Below are positions 8,730 through 17,844 of a stretch of DNA of 64,000 nucleotides, one piece after another. Source of the DNA: Burkholderiaceae bacterium (GTDB lineage Bacteria; Pseudomonadota; Gammaproteobacteria; Burkholderiales; Burkholderiaceae_F); contig JALHMQ010000015.1 in assembly GCA_022843955.1 (NCBI GenBank), positions 54,801 through 118,800 of the forward strand, written 5' to 3'. Each line of letters opens with the position of its first letter. The first letter of the stretch is position 1. Made by a program: the position numbers and the translations under genes. The notes below the pieces were generated by a model. It did no database searches, was not told the origin of the DNA, and saw only the letters and a program-made list of their open reading frames with translations.

Positions 8730-9941
8730 CTACTCCGCGGCCTTACATTTCTGCGCGTCGTGCGAACGCGCGCGCAGCGAGTCCATCGCCGCCTGCACGC
8801 CGCTTCCTTTCAACTTGACGCCGTACTCGACCAGCCCCATTTCCACGCCGCTCAAGGCGCCCATCAGCGTCAGGTCATTGAAGTCGCCCAGGTGGCCGAT
8901 GCGGAACACCTTGCCCTTGACCTTGCCCAGCCCCGTGCCGAGCGACATGTTGAAGCGACGATGGATCAGCGTGCGCAAGCCGTCGGCATCCTTGCCATCG
9001 GGCATCACCACGGCGGTCAGCGCATCCGAGTACTCGGCCGGGTTGCGGCAGAGGATTTCCAGGCCCCAGGCGCGAACCGCTGCGCGGGTGGCGTCACCAT
9101 GGCGGCGGTGCCGCGCGAACACGTTGGTCAATCCTTCGGCAAGCAACTGGTCGAGTGCGGCCGACAGGCCATAGAGCAGATTGGTCGACGGCGTGGTCGG
9201 CCAGTAGCCGTTCTGGTTGGCCTCGATGATCTCGTTCCAGCCCCAGTAGGCGCGCGGAAACTTCGCGGTCTTCTGTGCGGCGAGCGCCTTGTCGCTGACC
9301 GCGTTGAAGCCCAGCCCCGGCGGCAGCATCAGCCCCTTCTGCGAGCCGGCCACCGTCACGTCGACGCCCCACTCGTCGTGCCGGTAGTCGATCGACGCCA
9401 GCCCGGAGATGGTGTCGACCATCAGCAAGGCCGGGTGACGCGCGGCGTCGATTGCCGCGCGCACGGCTGCAACGTTCGAGGTCACGCCGGTGGAGGTCTC
9501 GTTGTGCACCACGCACACCGCCTTGATCGCGTGCGCGCGGTCGGCCGCCAGTGCCGCCTCCACCTGCCCGGCATCGACGCCGCTGCGCCAGTCGCCGGCG
9601 ATGAAGCGCGCCTGCAGGCCGAGCGCATCGGCCATCTTCTTCCACAGCGTGGCGAACTGGCCGGTCTCCACCATAAGCACCTGGTCACCGGGCGACAGCG
9701 TGTTGACCAGCGCTGCCTCCCACGCCCCGGTACCCGAGGCCGAATAGATGACGACCGGATTGCGGGTCTGGAACACCGTGCGGATCTCGTGCAGCACCTT
9801 CTTGCCGAGCTCGCCGAACTCCGGACCGCGGTGGTCGATGGTCGGATAGTCGATCGCCCGCAGCACGCCGTCGGGCACGTTGGTCGGCCCCGGGATCTGC
9901 AGGAAGTGTCGACCCGCCGGATGCGAGTTGAGCTTGAGCAT
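8730..9941 (-). CDS. Alanine/serine-glyoxylate aminotransferase (class V, PLP)
   Basis: This roughly 403-residue PLP enzyme transfers an amino group to glyoxylate from alanine or serine. The start of the fold, HFLQIPGPTNVPDGVLRA, and DHRGPEFGEL are typical of AGT/SGAT. The PLP lysine lies in VTVAGSQKGLMLPPGL. The cofactor Asp is in LLMVDTISGLASIDYRHDEWGVD. Two adjacent ATG codons (9944, 9941) follow AGGAGAC; spacing favours 9941. It is divergent from a GntR regulator and a large FAD/Fe-S 2-hydroxyacid dehydrogenase, which could supply glyoxylate from glycolate. That pathway link is inference. Confidence 0.9.
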   Translation of the reverse strand: MLKLNSHPAGRHFLQIPGPTNVPDGVLRAIDYPTIDHRGPEFGELGKKVLHEIRTVFQTRNPVVIYSASGTGAWEAALVNTLSPGDQVLMVETGQFATLWKKMADALGLQARFIAGDWRSGVDAGQVEAALAADRAHAIKAVCVVHNETSTGVTSNVAAVRAAIDAARHPALLMVDTISGLASIDYRHDEWGVDVTVAGSQKGLMLPPGLGFNAVSDKALAAQKTAKFPRAYWGWNEIIEANQNGYWPTTPSTNLLYGLSAALDQLLAEGLTNVFARHRRHGDATRAAVRAWGLEILCRNPAEYSDALTAVVMPDGKDADGLRTLIHRRFNMSLGTGLGKVKGKVFRIGHLGDFNDLTLMGALSGVEMGLVEYGVKLKGSGVQAAMDSLRARSHDAQKCKAAE

Positions 9942-10131
9942 CATGTCTCCTGTTGCACCGCCCCGCATCGGCCGGGCGCGGGCCGTGTCTGCCGGCCTCT
10001 GGTGTTCGTTGCGCGTTCATTGCGCGTCGGGGCGGCTACGCGTCGGCAGGCAATCGCGGTGCTGTGACCACCGCCCATGCCGAACTTGCGCCACCTGACT
10101 TGCCCGCGCGTTCGCCGAAGGCTACCCTGAC

Positions 10132-10142
10132 TGGTATACAAA
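10132..10142. promoter_or_regulatory. Candidate GntR operator, distal copy
   Basis: TGGTATACAAA contains the GTATAC palindrome typical of sites for FCD-type GntR regulators. It is an inverted copy of the site overlapping the GntR start codon 74 bases away. Its place between the divergent aminotransferase and gntR genes suggests control of both. Confidence 0.55.
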
Positions 10143-10205
10143 AAGCAACGGCTGTGCACCGTTGATTCACTACGGGAATTTCGCCGAACCAGTTTTCGGC
10201 AAGGC

Positions 10206-10216
10206 TTTGTATACCA
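10206..10216. promoter_or_regulatory. Candidate GntR operator next to the start codon
   Basis: TTTGTATACCA is the exact reverse complement of the site at 10132-10142 and ends one base before the GntR ATG at 10217. Binding here could block its own translation-initiation region or transcript elongation, a simple autoregulatory layout. Confidence 0.55.
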
Positions 10217-10909
10217 ATGGCTGACATCCTGCCCCTGCCCACCCCGCGCCTGCCCGAGGTGCTCCACACCACGGTGGCTGCGCGCCTGCGCACGCTGATC
10301 GTCGAGGGCACGCTGGCGCCGGGTGCGAAGCTCAACGAACGCGAACTGGCCGCGATGCTCAAGGTGTCACGCACGCCGCTGCGCGAAGCGCTCAAGTTGC
10401 TCACCTCCGAGGGCCTGGTCGAGCACCTGCCCAACCGCGGCGCAGTGGTGGCGCAGCTTGATGCCAACGACGTCGCCGCCGCCTTCGAGGTCATGGCCGC
10501 GCTGGAGGGTCTGTCGGGCGAACTGGCGTGTGCGCGCATCAGCGACGCGGAGGTCGACGAGATCCGCGCGCTGCAGTTCGAGATGCTGGCGCACCACGCA
10601 CGCAAGGACCTGTCGGCGTACTACCGCGTCAACGCAAAGATCCATCGCGCGATCAACCGCGCTGCGCGAAATCACGTGCTGACCGAGACCTACGACCGCA
10701 TCAACGCCCGCCTGCAGGCGTTTCGCTTCCGCTCCAACGCCGATGGCGAGAAGTGGGACGCCGCGGTGCGCGAGCACGACGCGATGGTGGTGGCGCTGGC
10801 GGCGCGCGACGGCCCGCGCCTGCGCGCGATCCTGATCGAGCACCTGAACCACAAGCGCGACGTCGTACTGGCGCAGTTCCGCGCTGGCGGCGCGCAGGCG
10901 CAGGCATGA
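10217..10909 (+). CDS. GntR family transcriptional regulator, FCD (FadR) subfamily
   Basis: This is a 230-residue regulator. The N-terminal winged helix has VAARLRTLIVEGTLAPGAKLNERELAAMLKVSRTPLREALKLLTSEGLVEHLPNRGAVV in short consecutive motifs (residues 18-77), and the C-terminal all-helical FCD ligand domain spans about residues 85-220 with AKIHRAINRAARN and RLRAILIEHLNHKRD. FCD domains sense small organic acids through a His-bound metal. It is divergent from the aminotransferase-Bug-hydratase-CoA-transferase series and directly upstream of the FAD/Fe-S dehydrogenase, so it likely controls this catabolic block. Confidence 0.93.
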   Translation: MADILPLPTPRLPEVLHTTVAARLRTLIVEGTLAPGAKLNERELAAMLKVSRTPLREALKLLTSEGLVEHLPNRGAVVAQLDANDVAAAFEVMAALEGLSGELACARISDAEVDEIRALQFEMLAHHARKDLSAYYRVNAKIHRAINRAARNHVLTETYDRINARLQAFRFRSNADGEKWDAAVREHDAMVVALAARDGPRLRAILIEHLNHKRDVVLAQFRAGGAQAQA

Positions 10910-11003
10910 GGCATCTCGTGTTGACCCGGGGTCGCGGCGAGCCGGGCGCGCCGGGCCACTGCCAAGTGCGACTCCCGCCGCGCGCAGCGCGCAGGGGCGC
11001 CCG

Positions 11004-14003
11004 ATGAGCGCGGCATTGCGGCCAGTGCAGCTGGACCCCCATCTCGACGCCCGGGTCGAGGCCGCCGACCTCGCGCGCGAGCTGCGCACCCACGCCCAAG
11101 GCGACGTGCTGTTCGACGCCGCCAGCCGCGGCCGCTACGCCACCGATGCGTCGATCTACCAGATCGAGCCGGTCGGCGTGTTCGTGCCGGCGCGCGAGGA
11201 AGACGCGCTGCTTGCGCTGCAGATCGCCGCCCAGCGCAAGGTGCCGGTGCTGGCGCGCGGCGGCGGCACCTCGCAGTGCGGGCAGACGGTGGGCGCGGCC
11301 CTTGTAATCGACTGCAGCAAGCACCTGCGCGACCTCACCGCACTCGATCTGGACCGCAACGAGGTCGAGGTGCAGCCCGGCATCACGCTCGATGCGCTCA
11401 ATGCGCAGCTCAAGCGGCATGGCGTGTGGCATCCGGTCGATGTGTCGACCGCCGCACAGGCCACGCTCGGCGGCATGGCCGGCAACAACTCCTGCGGCAG
11501 CCGCTCGATCGCCTACGGCAACATGGTGCACAACGTTACCGGCATCGAGGCCTGGCTGGCCGACGGCAGCGCCGCCAGCTTCGGTCCGCTGGCACAGGCG
11601 AGCGGCCACGCGCGCGACCTTGGCGCCGCCATCGGCGCCATCGCCGCGCGCGAGCGCGACGAGATCGACCGCCTGTGGCCGACCGTGATGCGGCGCGTGG
11701 GCGGCTACAACCTCGACGTGTTCCACCCGCGCTCGCCGCGCCCGTACACCGCCGACGGCAGCGTCAACCTCGCTCATCTGCTGGTCGGCTCCGAGGGCAC
11801 GCTCGCCTTCACGCGCCGGCTGCGCCTGAAGCTCGTGCCGCTGCCATCGCAGCGCGTGCTCGGCGTGGTCAACTTCCCGACCTTCTATGCGGCGATGGAC
11901 GCCGCGCAGCACGTCGTCACGCTCGGCCCCACCGCGGTCGAACTCGTCGACCGCACGATGATCGAGCTGGCGCGCGCCAATCCGGCGTTCCGCGCCACCA
12001 TCGAGTCCGCACTGATCGGCGCGCCCGATGCCATCCTGCTGGTCGAGTTCGCCGGCGACGACAAGGCCGCGCTTGCCGCGCAGCTCAAGCGCCTGGCCGA
12101 GCTGATGGGCACGCTCAACCTGCCCGGCAGCGTGGTGGACATGACCGCCGACAAGCCGCAGAAAGAGCTGTGGGAGGTACGCAAGGCGGGGCTGAACATC
12201 ATGATGAGCCTGCGCGGCGACGGCAAGCCGGTGAGCTTCATCGAGGACTGCGCGGTGCCGCTCGAGCACCTGGCCGAGTACACGGCGCGGCTGACCGAGG
12301 TCTTCACGCGGCACGGCACGCGCGGCACCTGGTACGCGCACGCCTCGGTCGGCACGCTGCACGTGCGGCCGATCCTCGACATGCGCACCGACGGCGCGGC
12401 CAAGATGCGCGCGATCGCCGAAGAAGCCAGCGCGCTGGTGCGCCGTTTCAAGGGTGCCTATTCCGGCGAGCACGGCGACGGCCTGGTGCGCAGCGAGTGG
12501 GTGGCCTGGCAGTTCGGCCCGCGCCTGACCACGGCGTTCGAGGAGATCAAGCGGCTGTTCGATCCGGCCGGGCTGCTCAACCCCGGCAAGATCGTGCGGC
12601 CCTCCAAGATGGACGACCGCGCGCTGTTCCGCTACGCGCCCGGCTACGCGGCGCAGCCGATCGCCACCGCGCTCGACTGGTCGGCCTGGGATGTGCACAA
12701 CGACCCGGCCACCGAGACGCTGACCGCGCCCGGCACCGCCGGCGACCCGGCGCGCGGCTTCGGCAAGGCCGTGGAGATGTGCAACAACAACGGCCATTGC
12801 CGCAAGTTCGACGCCGGCACCATGTGCCCGAGCTTTCGCATCACGCGCGACGAAGCGCATCTGACGCGCGGGCGCGCCAACACGCTGCGCCTGGCGATCA
12901 CCGGCCAACTCGGTTCCGATGCCCTCGCCTCGGATGACGTCAAGGCCGCGCTCGACCTGTGCGTGTCATGCAAGGGCTGCAAGCGCGAGTGCCCGACCGG
13001 CGTCGACATGGCGCGGATGAAGGTCGAGTTCCAGCATCACTACAAGGCGCGCCACGGCCACACGCTGCGCGACCGGCTGGTGGCGCACCTGCCGCGCTAT
13101 GCCGCGCTCGCGTCGCGCCTGGCGCCGCTCGTGAACCTGCGCAACCGCGCCGCCTGGCTGGCCAAGCTTGCCGAGCCGATCACCGGCTTCTCGGCGCGGC
13201 GCAAGCTGCCCGCGTTCCGCCGCGATGTCTTCACGCACGACTGCGCCGCCGCGCCCGTACCGCACGCGGGCGGGCGGCAGGTGGTGCTGTTTGCCGACAC
13301 CTTCAACAACCACTTCGAGCCCGAGATCCTGCGCGATGCGCAGCGCGTGCTCGCCGCCGCTGACTATGAGGTGGTGGTGGTGCAGGGGCAGGGCCGGCCG
13401 CTGTGCTGCGGCCGCACGTATCTGGGCACCGGCATGGTCGCGCAGGCGCGCGCCGAGGCGCGCCGCACGCTGGACGCGCTGCTGCCGTGGGCGCGCGCCG
13501 GCGTGGCGATCGTGGGCCTGGAGCCCAGCTGCATCTTCAGCTTCCGCGACGAGTACCTGGTGCTCGGCCTCGGCGCCGAGGCGCAGGAACTGGCCGCGGC
13601 CACGCTGCTGTTCGAGGAGTTCATCGTGCGCGAGCAGGCCGCTGGCCGCTTTGCCGCCCGCTTCAAGCCGCTGCAGCAGACGGTTCTTCTGCATACGCAT
13701 TGCCACCAGAAGGCGTTCGGCGCCGTCTCCGCCGTGCAGCAGGCGCTCGCCCTGGTGCCCGACCTGCCGGTGCAGCATGTGGAGTCGAGTTGCTGCGGCA
13801 TGGCGGGCAGCTTCGGCATGGAGGTCGAGCACGTCGACGCGTCGCTGGCGATGGCAGAACTCGTGCTGCTGCCTGCCGTGCGTACCGCCGCGGCCGACGC
13901 GTTGATCGTGGCCGACGGCATCAGTTGCCGCCACCAGATCCATGAGGGCGCCCAGCGCCATGCGCTGCACGTGGCGCAAGTGATGGCGCGCGCGCTGGCG
14001 TGA
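11004..14003 (+). CDS. FAD-linked oxidase fused to Fe-S/CCG domains (D-2-hydroxyacid dehydrogenase, YdiJ/GlcD-GlcF type)
   Basis: This 999-residue protein combines a PCMH-type FAD domain, an FAD-oxidase C-terminal domain and a ferredoxin-like plus CCG module, as in YdiJ. The FAD site is seen in VPVLARGGGTSQCGQTVG (about residues 74-91). The C-terminal lobe includes YSGEHGDGLVRSEW. Fe-S ligands appear in CNNNGHCRKFDAGTMCP (about residue 592) and CVSCKGCKRECP (about residue 652). CCG motifs occur in RPLCCGRTYLG (about 800) and ESSCCGMAGSFG (about 930). It should oxidise a D-2-hydroxyacid such as lactate, glycolate or 2-hydroxyglutarate and pass electrons to a carrier or quinone. The neighbouring glyoxylate aminotransferase makes glycolate attractive, but specificity cannot be read. 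The family length is near 1,000 residues, so the gene is complete. Confidence 0.9.
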   Translation: MSAALRPVQLDPHLDARVEAADLARELRTHAQGDVLFDAASRGRYATDASIYQIEPVGVFVPAREEDALLALQIAAQRKVPVLARGGGTSQCGQTVGAALVIDCSKHLRDLTALDLDRNEVEVQPGITLDALNAQLKRHGVWHPVDVSTAAQATLGGMAGNNSCGSRSIAYGNMVHNVTGIEAWLADGSAASFGPLAQASGHARDLGAAIGAIAARERDEIDRLWPTVMRRVGGYNLDVFHPRSPRPYTADGSVNLAHLLVGSEGTLAFTRRLRLKLVPLPSQRVLGVVNFPTFYAAMDAAQHVVTLGPTAVELVDRTMIELARANPAFRATIESALIGAPDAILLVEFAGDDKAALAAQLKRLAELMGTLNLPGSVVDMTADKPQKELWEVRKAGLNIMMSLRGDGKPVSFIEDCAVPLEHLAEYTARLTEVFTRHGTRGTWYAHASVGTLHVRPILDMRTDGAAKMRAIAEEASALVRRFKGAYSGEHGDGLVRSEWVAWQFGPRLTTAFEEIKRLFDPAGLLNPGKIVRPSKMDDRALFRYAPGYAAQPIATALDWSAWDVHNDPATETLTAPGTAGDPARGFGKAVEMCNNNGHCRKFDAGTMCPSFRITRDEAHLTRGRANTLRLAITGQLGSDALASDDVKAALDLCVSCKGCKRECPTGVDMARMKVEFQHHYKARHGHTLRDRLVAHLPRYAALASRLAPLVNLRNRAAWLAKLAEPITGFSARRKLPAFRRDVFTHDCAAAPVPHAGGRQVVLFADTFNNHFEPEILRDAQRVLAAADYEVVVVQGQGRPLCCGRTYLGTGMVAQARAEARRTLDALLPWARAGVAIVGLEPSCIFSFRDEYLVLGLGAEAQELAAATLLFEEFIVREQAAGRFAARFKPLQQTVLLHTHCHQKAFGAVSAVQQALALVPDLPVQHVESSCCGMAGSFGMEVEHVDASLAMAELVLLPAVRTAAADALIVADGISCRHQIHEGAQRHALHVAQVMARALA

Positions 14004-14432
14004 GTCCCGGTCGCGCGACGGATCAGCGTGACCACGCTGCGTGCCTGTCGCCGCCGTTGCAGCCTGTAAAGGCGATCTTCAATGCGCGACTGCCGAACCG
14101 ACGAGTCCGCGCCTGCCCGATGGGGCTGTCAGGGATGACCCTGCAGGACATCCACGACGGCACTACGCGGGTTCCAGCCGCACCACCCGGCCTTGACCGG
14201 ATCGGGGCATTGCGCGCCCGCTGTTTGCTGTGCGCTGCGACGCGCTTGGCACCGCGCGTCAGCCCAGTGTGGTGATGGGGGTCGCATGCACGCAGCGACC
14301 CGTTGCGCCGCTGCTAAGCCGCGCCGGCAGCGCGGATGCCGAGCGCGCCAATCTGCCAGTCTTGACGGAGTCCTGTCGCGTGATCACCTGCACAACCCGG
14401 CGGCGCACGATTCGACGCGCCGCCCGCCCGTG
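14004..14432. other. Intergenic region without recognised content
   Basis: These 429 bases separate the dehydrogenase and the NADH dehydrogenase genes. A frame continuous with the latter runs back to 14193, but its residues do not resemble the family and contain many Cys, Arg and His codons. No hairpin terminator or repeat was seen. Confidence 0.5.
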
Positions 14433-15719
14433 ATGAGCGCGGCCGCACGCCCGCGCGTGGTGATCGTGGGCTGCGGCTTCGGTGGCCTGTTCGCGGCGCG
14501 CCAGCTCAAGCGCGCGGCGGTGGACATCACGGTGATCGACCGCACCAACCACCACCTGTTCCAGCCCCTGCTGTACCAGGTCGCGACGGCAGGATTGTCC
14601 GCGCCGGCAATCGCCGCGCCGATCCGGCACATCCTCGCGCGCCAGCGCAACGTCACCGTGCTGATGGGCGAGGTGATGGCAATCGACCTGAGCTCGCGCA
14701 GCCTGTCGCTGGAAGACGGCCAGCGCGTCGACTACGACCACCTGATCGTGGCCGCCGGCGCGACCCACAGCTACTTCGGCCATCCCGAGTGGCAGGCGCA
14801 TGCCCCGGGCCTGAAGACGCTCGAAGATGCGTTCGACCTGCGCGGCCGCATCCTCACTGCGTTCGAGCATGCCGAGCGCAGCCATGATGCGCAGGAGCGC
14901 GCCGCCTGGCTGAGCTTCGTCGTGATCGGCGCCGGCGCCACCGGCGTCGAGATGGCGGGCACGCTGGCGGAGATCGCACGCATGACGCTGCGCGGCGAGT
15001 TTCGCCGCATCGAACCGCAGCACGCGCGGGTGATCCTGCTGGAGGGCGGCGAGCGCGTGCTGCCGGCGTTCCCGCCTGACCTGTCGCAACGCGCGTTGAC
15101 GCAACTCGAGCGGCTGGGGGTCACCGTGCGGCTGGCGTGCCGGGTGTCGTCGATCGACGCTCAGGGCGTGTCGACGATCGACGCGCAGGGCCCTTCCACG
15201 GCCGATGGCGAGCGCATCGACGCGCGCACCGTGATCTGGGCGGCGGGTGTCGCCGCCTCCCCGCTGGGCCGTACGCTCGGCGTGCCGCTGGATCGCAGCG
15301 GCCGCGTCATCGTGGCCGATGATCTGTCGGTGCCCGGCCATCCGGAAGTATTCGTGGTGGGTGACCTGGCGGCGGCCATCAGCGGCGGCCAGCCGGTCCC
15401 CGGCGTGAGCCCGGCGGCCAAGCAGATGGGCCGGCATGCGGCAAGCAACATCTGCCGCCAGCTCGATCGCGCGCCGACACAGCCTTTCAGCTATCGCGAC
15501 TACGGCACGCTCGCCACCATCGGACGCAATGCGGCGGTCGCCTTCTTCGGCCGGGTGCACCTGTGGGGCTACCCGGCATGGCTCACCTGGCTGCTCGCGC
15601 ACGTGTACTTCCTGATCGGCTTTCGCAACCGGCTGGTGGTGCTGCTCGACTGGGCCTGGGCGTACTGGCGTTTCGAGCGCTCCGCGCGCATCGTGATCGA
15701 GCCGGTGAAGCCGCCGTAG
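14433..15719 (+). CDS. Type II NADH:quinone dehydrogenase (Ndh-like)
   Basis: This is a 428-residue membrane-associated flavoprotein that oxidises NADH without pumping protons. The FAD-binding Rossmann motif PRVVIVGCGFGGLFAARQLKR begins at residue 8, followed by NHHLFQPLLYQVATAGLS. The NAD site is SFVVIGAGATGVEMAGTLAE, and the second FAD contact is VFVVGDLAA followed by AKQMGRHAA. The C-terminal hydrophobic stretch WLTWLLAHVYFLIGFRNR fits membrane binding. ATG at 14433 is preceded by an adjacent GTG (14430) that could also be used. It stands alone with no operon partner. Confidence 0.92.
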   Translation: MSAAARPRVVIVGCGFGGLFAARQLKRAAVDITVIDRTNHHLFQPLLYQVATAGLSAPAIAAPIRHILARQRNVTVLMGEVMAIDLSSRSLSLEDGQRVDYDHLIVAAGATHSYFGHPEWQAHAPGLKTLEDAFDLRGRILTAFEHAERSHDAQERAAWLSFVVIGAGATGVEMAGTLAEIARMTLRGEFRRIEPQHARVILLEGGERVLPAFPPDLSQRALTQLERLGVTVRLACRVSSIDAQGVSTIDAQGPSTADGERIDARTVIWAAGVAASPLGRTLGVPLDRSGRVIVADDLSVPGHPEVFVVGDLAAAISGGQPVPGVSPAAKQMGRHAASNICRQLDRAPTQPFSYRDYGTLATIGRNAAVAFFGRVHLWGYPAWLTWLLAHVYFLIGFRNRLVVLLDWAWAYWRFERSARIVIEPVKPP

Positions 15720-15948
15720 CCGTACGCCAACGTCGTCAGGCACGCGTGGCCGACCTGTTCTCGACACAGAACGCGGCGGTCTAGGCTCGGGTGACAGGCC
15801 AGACAAGAGCGAGTGCGCTGCATCGGCATGGGCGTTGAGCCGGCAAAAAGCGGTCGCTCCCAGAGTCGAAAACCGACCCTAAGCCGACAAAAAAACGCCT
15901 TCCCGATAGCCGACGTACCTGCCATGCCAAAGATCGGCCTTTGGCGCC

Positions 15949-16257
15949 CTACAAGTAGTCGTCCTCACGCTGGTGACGCACGGCAAGAACCGTGACGACG
16001 TCGCTGCCTTCGATCTCGAAGAGGGCTACATACCCCGCTGAGCCGAACGGAATGACAAGCTCGCGCAGAAACGGGCTGCGTTGACCGCTGGCCTTCCTGT
16101 AACTGAACGGGGAATGCTCGAGGCCGGAAATGGCGTGGCGAATGGCTTCCAGCGCGCGCTCCGCCAGCGCCCAGTCCGTCACATCGCGCTCAAGAATGTA
16201 TTCATACAGCCGAACCAGGTCGTCTTCGGCTTCACGTGTGAAGCGGACGCGGAACAT
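15949..16257 (-). CDS. ParE/RelE-type toxin of a type II toxin-antitoxin pair
   Basis: The 102-residue product begins MFRVRFTREAEDDLVRLYEYILER and ends with DVVTVLAVRHQREDDYL, the typical ParE/RelE helical hairpin and terminal strand. ParE proteins poison gyrase, while RelE relatives cut mRNA; the sequence does not decide between them. The ATG at 16257 overlaps the antitoxin TGA by one base, and a GTG at 16260 is an alternative start. The toxin is the second gene of the pair, the usual order for ParDE. Confidence 0.87.
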   Translation of the reverse strand: MFRVRFTREAEDDLVRLYEYILERDVTDWALAERALEAIRHAISGLEHSPFSYRKASGQRSPFLRELVIPFGSAGYVALFEIEGSDVVTVLAVRHQREDDYL

Positions 16258-16532
16258 CACTTCGAGGCTGCAGTCCGCCTGGCTTTCTGCAGCATGCTTT
16301 CCAAGCGGCCCAGCACCTTGCTCGCAGGTACGTAGTCCTGGTTCCGCGTCGCTGCTTTGCTCGACTTCAGACCTCTTGCGATGAACTCGCGCTGCGCCTG
16401 ACGACGCTGGACGCCATCCCGGATCGACTGCTCTACGAAGCTGGACAGCGTTTCACCGTCTTCAAGAACATCTTCCGCAGCAGTCCTGAGTTCAGGCTCG
16501 ACCCGGAGGGAAGGAATGGTGGCGGTCTTCAT
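16257..16532 (-). CDS. Antitoxin of the ParE-type toxin (YlcI/YnfO-like, ribbon-helix-helix N-terminus)
   Basis: This 91-residue protein starts MKTATIPSLRVEPELRTAAEDVLEDGETLSSFVEQSIRDGVQRR, a ribbon-helix-helix style DNA-binding domain, and has a basic, probably flexible C-terminal part that would wrap the toxin (residues 50-91). A 22-base inverted repeat lies nine bases before its ATG, as expected for autorepression. The residues match the group often annotated YlcI/YnfO family. Confidence 0.82.
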   Translation of the reverse strand: MKTATIPSLRVEPELRTAAEDVLEDGETLSSFVEQSIRDGVQRRQAQREFIARGLKSSKAATRNQDYVPASKVLGRLESMLQKARRTAASK

Positions 16533-16541
16533 CGCAGCTCC

Positions 16542-16563
16542 ATGCGTTGCATTTGCAACGCAT
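16542..16563. promoter_or_regulatory. Inverted-repeat operator of the toxin-antitoxin promoter
   Basis: Arms ATGCGTTGC and GCAACGCAT flank a 4-base ATTT centre, giving a perfect 22-base dyad ending nine bases upstream of the antitoxin ATG. Ribbon-helix-helix antitoxins bind such sites. It is the only strong dyad before the operon. Confidence 0.65.
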
Positions 16564-16771
16564 TCTCGAGCAGTTTCGCGACGCCCGCAAGTACAAGGGT
16601 TCTATCGAAACGGTGATGGCCGTTCTTGACCAACAGTCGCGCTCGCTACAGCGCCGCAATGCCGACATTCCAGCCAAATCCGAAGCGCGGCGTCCAGCGT
16701 TGTGATGTCGCTCGCAGTTGCCTCGCAAGGCAGCTGCTTTCGGCGGTGCCGCTGATCGCGCTGTTCGACCC

Positions 16772-17065
16772 TCAGCGGCTGTTGTCGACTCCTGCCGCGA
16801 TTCGACGCTTATCTCGCAGCAGGGCGTAGTACGAAGCAAGCCCCATCACTTCGGCCGCCTTCTTCAGCGTCCACCAAAAGTTCGGACTTACGCGGGTGTC
16901 GTCTCCAAGTGCGATCAGTTCATCAAGCGCCAGTTGAAGCTCGTTGTGCTCGATGAAGTGAAGGTACTGCGCAAAACCCGCCTGCGACTCAACCTCGACC
17001 GCTGCTTCAGAGAGCAGTGTCCTAGTGACTTCCCACCGTTTCACAAGACGAGGGTCAACATTCAT
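16772..17065 (-). CDS. Hypothetical protein, 97 residues
   Basis: I do not recognise a family. The product MNVDPRLVKRWEVTRTLL continues as an acidic, helix-rich protein (SEAAVEVESQAGFAQYLHFIEHNELQLALDELIALGDDTR, residues about 19-58) with a conserved-looking C-terminal helix WWTLKKAAEVMGLASYYALLR. It has normal residue balance, unlike the shadow frames. It lies between the toxin-antitoxin pair and the GNAT-like paralogues on the same strand, in a patch with more A/T-containing codons than the flanking core genes. Earlier in-frame codons exist, but an Arg-rich upstream section makes the ATG at 17065 the best start. Confidence 0.6.
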   Translation of the reverse strand: MNVDPRLVKRWEVTRTLLSEAAVEVESQAGFAQYLHFIEHNELQLALDELIALGDDTRVSPNFWWTLKKAAEVMGLASYYALLRDKRRIAAGVDNSR

Positions 17066-17205
17066 GCAGTAGCGACCTTGCACGAGCCTTTCACGGATTT
17101 CAACAGCGGCTACTGGCCGATCCGAGCGACTGTCAGGACTCCGCGAAGCGGCCATTTGAACCGCAGTCGCCGCTGTCTGTCGAGCGGCACTCTCGTGCAA
17201 CCGGT

Positions 17206-17844
17206 TCAGTCGGGGAACAAGAGCTCGTACAGCGCTCTGGCCGCCGGCGTCAAGTTCTTTGGATCTGGCCGCAGGACCTTGTTATCGGACGCAAGCAGCT
17301 TCGCATAGACCGCTTGGTACACGCGCCTGACGACTCCCGGCGCGACAAGTTCGCGGTCATAGCCAGGGAAGAAACCGACCAGCCGGTAACCGCCTTGTTC
17401 GAACACTTGCTGCATGTAACGGTGCTTCAGCGTGATCATTCCGTAGATGAAGGCCGCACCCATGCGACGCCCTGCCTCCCCCATGCCCTCGATCGTCCTG
17501 CGCGCAAGGCCCATGCGAGCGTGCTCCGGTGCGATCACAACGAGGCGGCCCCACAGGGCCAGCGAATCGACTTCTCGCTCGCCAGTCCATAAGCCGACCA
17601 GCTCGTTGCCGTGCCAGACAGTTAGTGCGATGACATCCTTGTCTACGGCGCCGTTGAGGCAGACGCGATCGCGGTAAAAGTCGTCACGCAGGAAAACGCT
17701 GTTCACGCCATAGGTGACGTCCGGGTACCAATGCCGTACCGCCGCAGCGACTGCAGCGATGTGCTCGCTGCGCATGGTCTGCACCGAGTAGCCGGGCGGC
17801 AACTCGATCAGACTCAGAGCATCTTCCCAGGGTAGCCAGTTCAT
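17206..17844 (-). CDS. GNAT-like N-acyltransferase paralogue B
   Basis: This 212-residue protein shows a GNAT-style centre: LTVWHGNELVGLWTGER (strand pair), then WGRLVVIAPEHARMGLARRTIEGMGEAGRRMGAAFIYGMITL, which resembles acetyl-CoA motif A (VxPxxxxxGLA). The substrate is unknown. It overlaps the preceding paralogue by four bases (ATGA), so the two are probably translated together. The closing segment (LRPDPKNLTPAARALYELLFPD) is nearly the same as in its partner, showing a tandem duplication followed by divergence. Confidence 0.6.
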   Translation of the reverse strand: MNWLPWEDALSLIELPPGYSVQTMRSEHIAAVAAAVRHWYPDVTYGVNSVFLRDDFYRDRVCLNGAVDKDVIALTVWHGNELVGLWTGEREVDSLALWGRLVVIAPEHARMGLARRTIEGMGEAGRRMGAAFIYGMITLKHRYMQQVFEQGGYRLVGFFPGYDRELVAPGVVRRVYQAVYAKLLASDNKVLRPDPKNLTPAARALYELLFPD

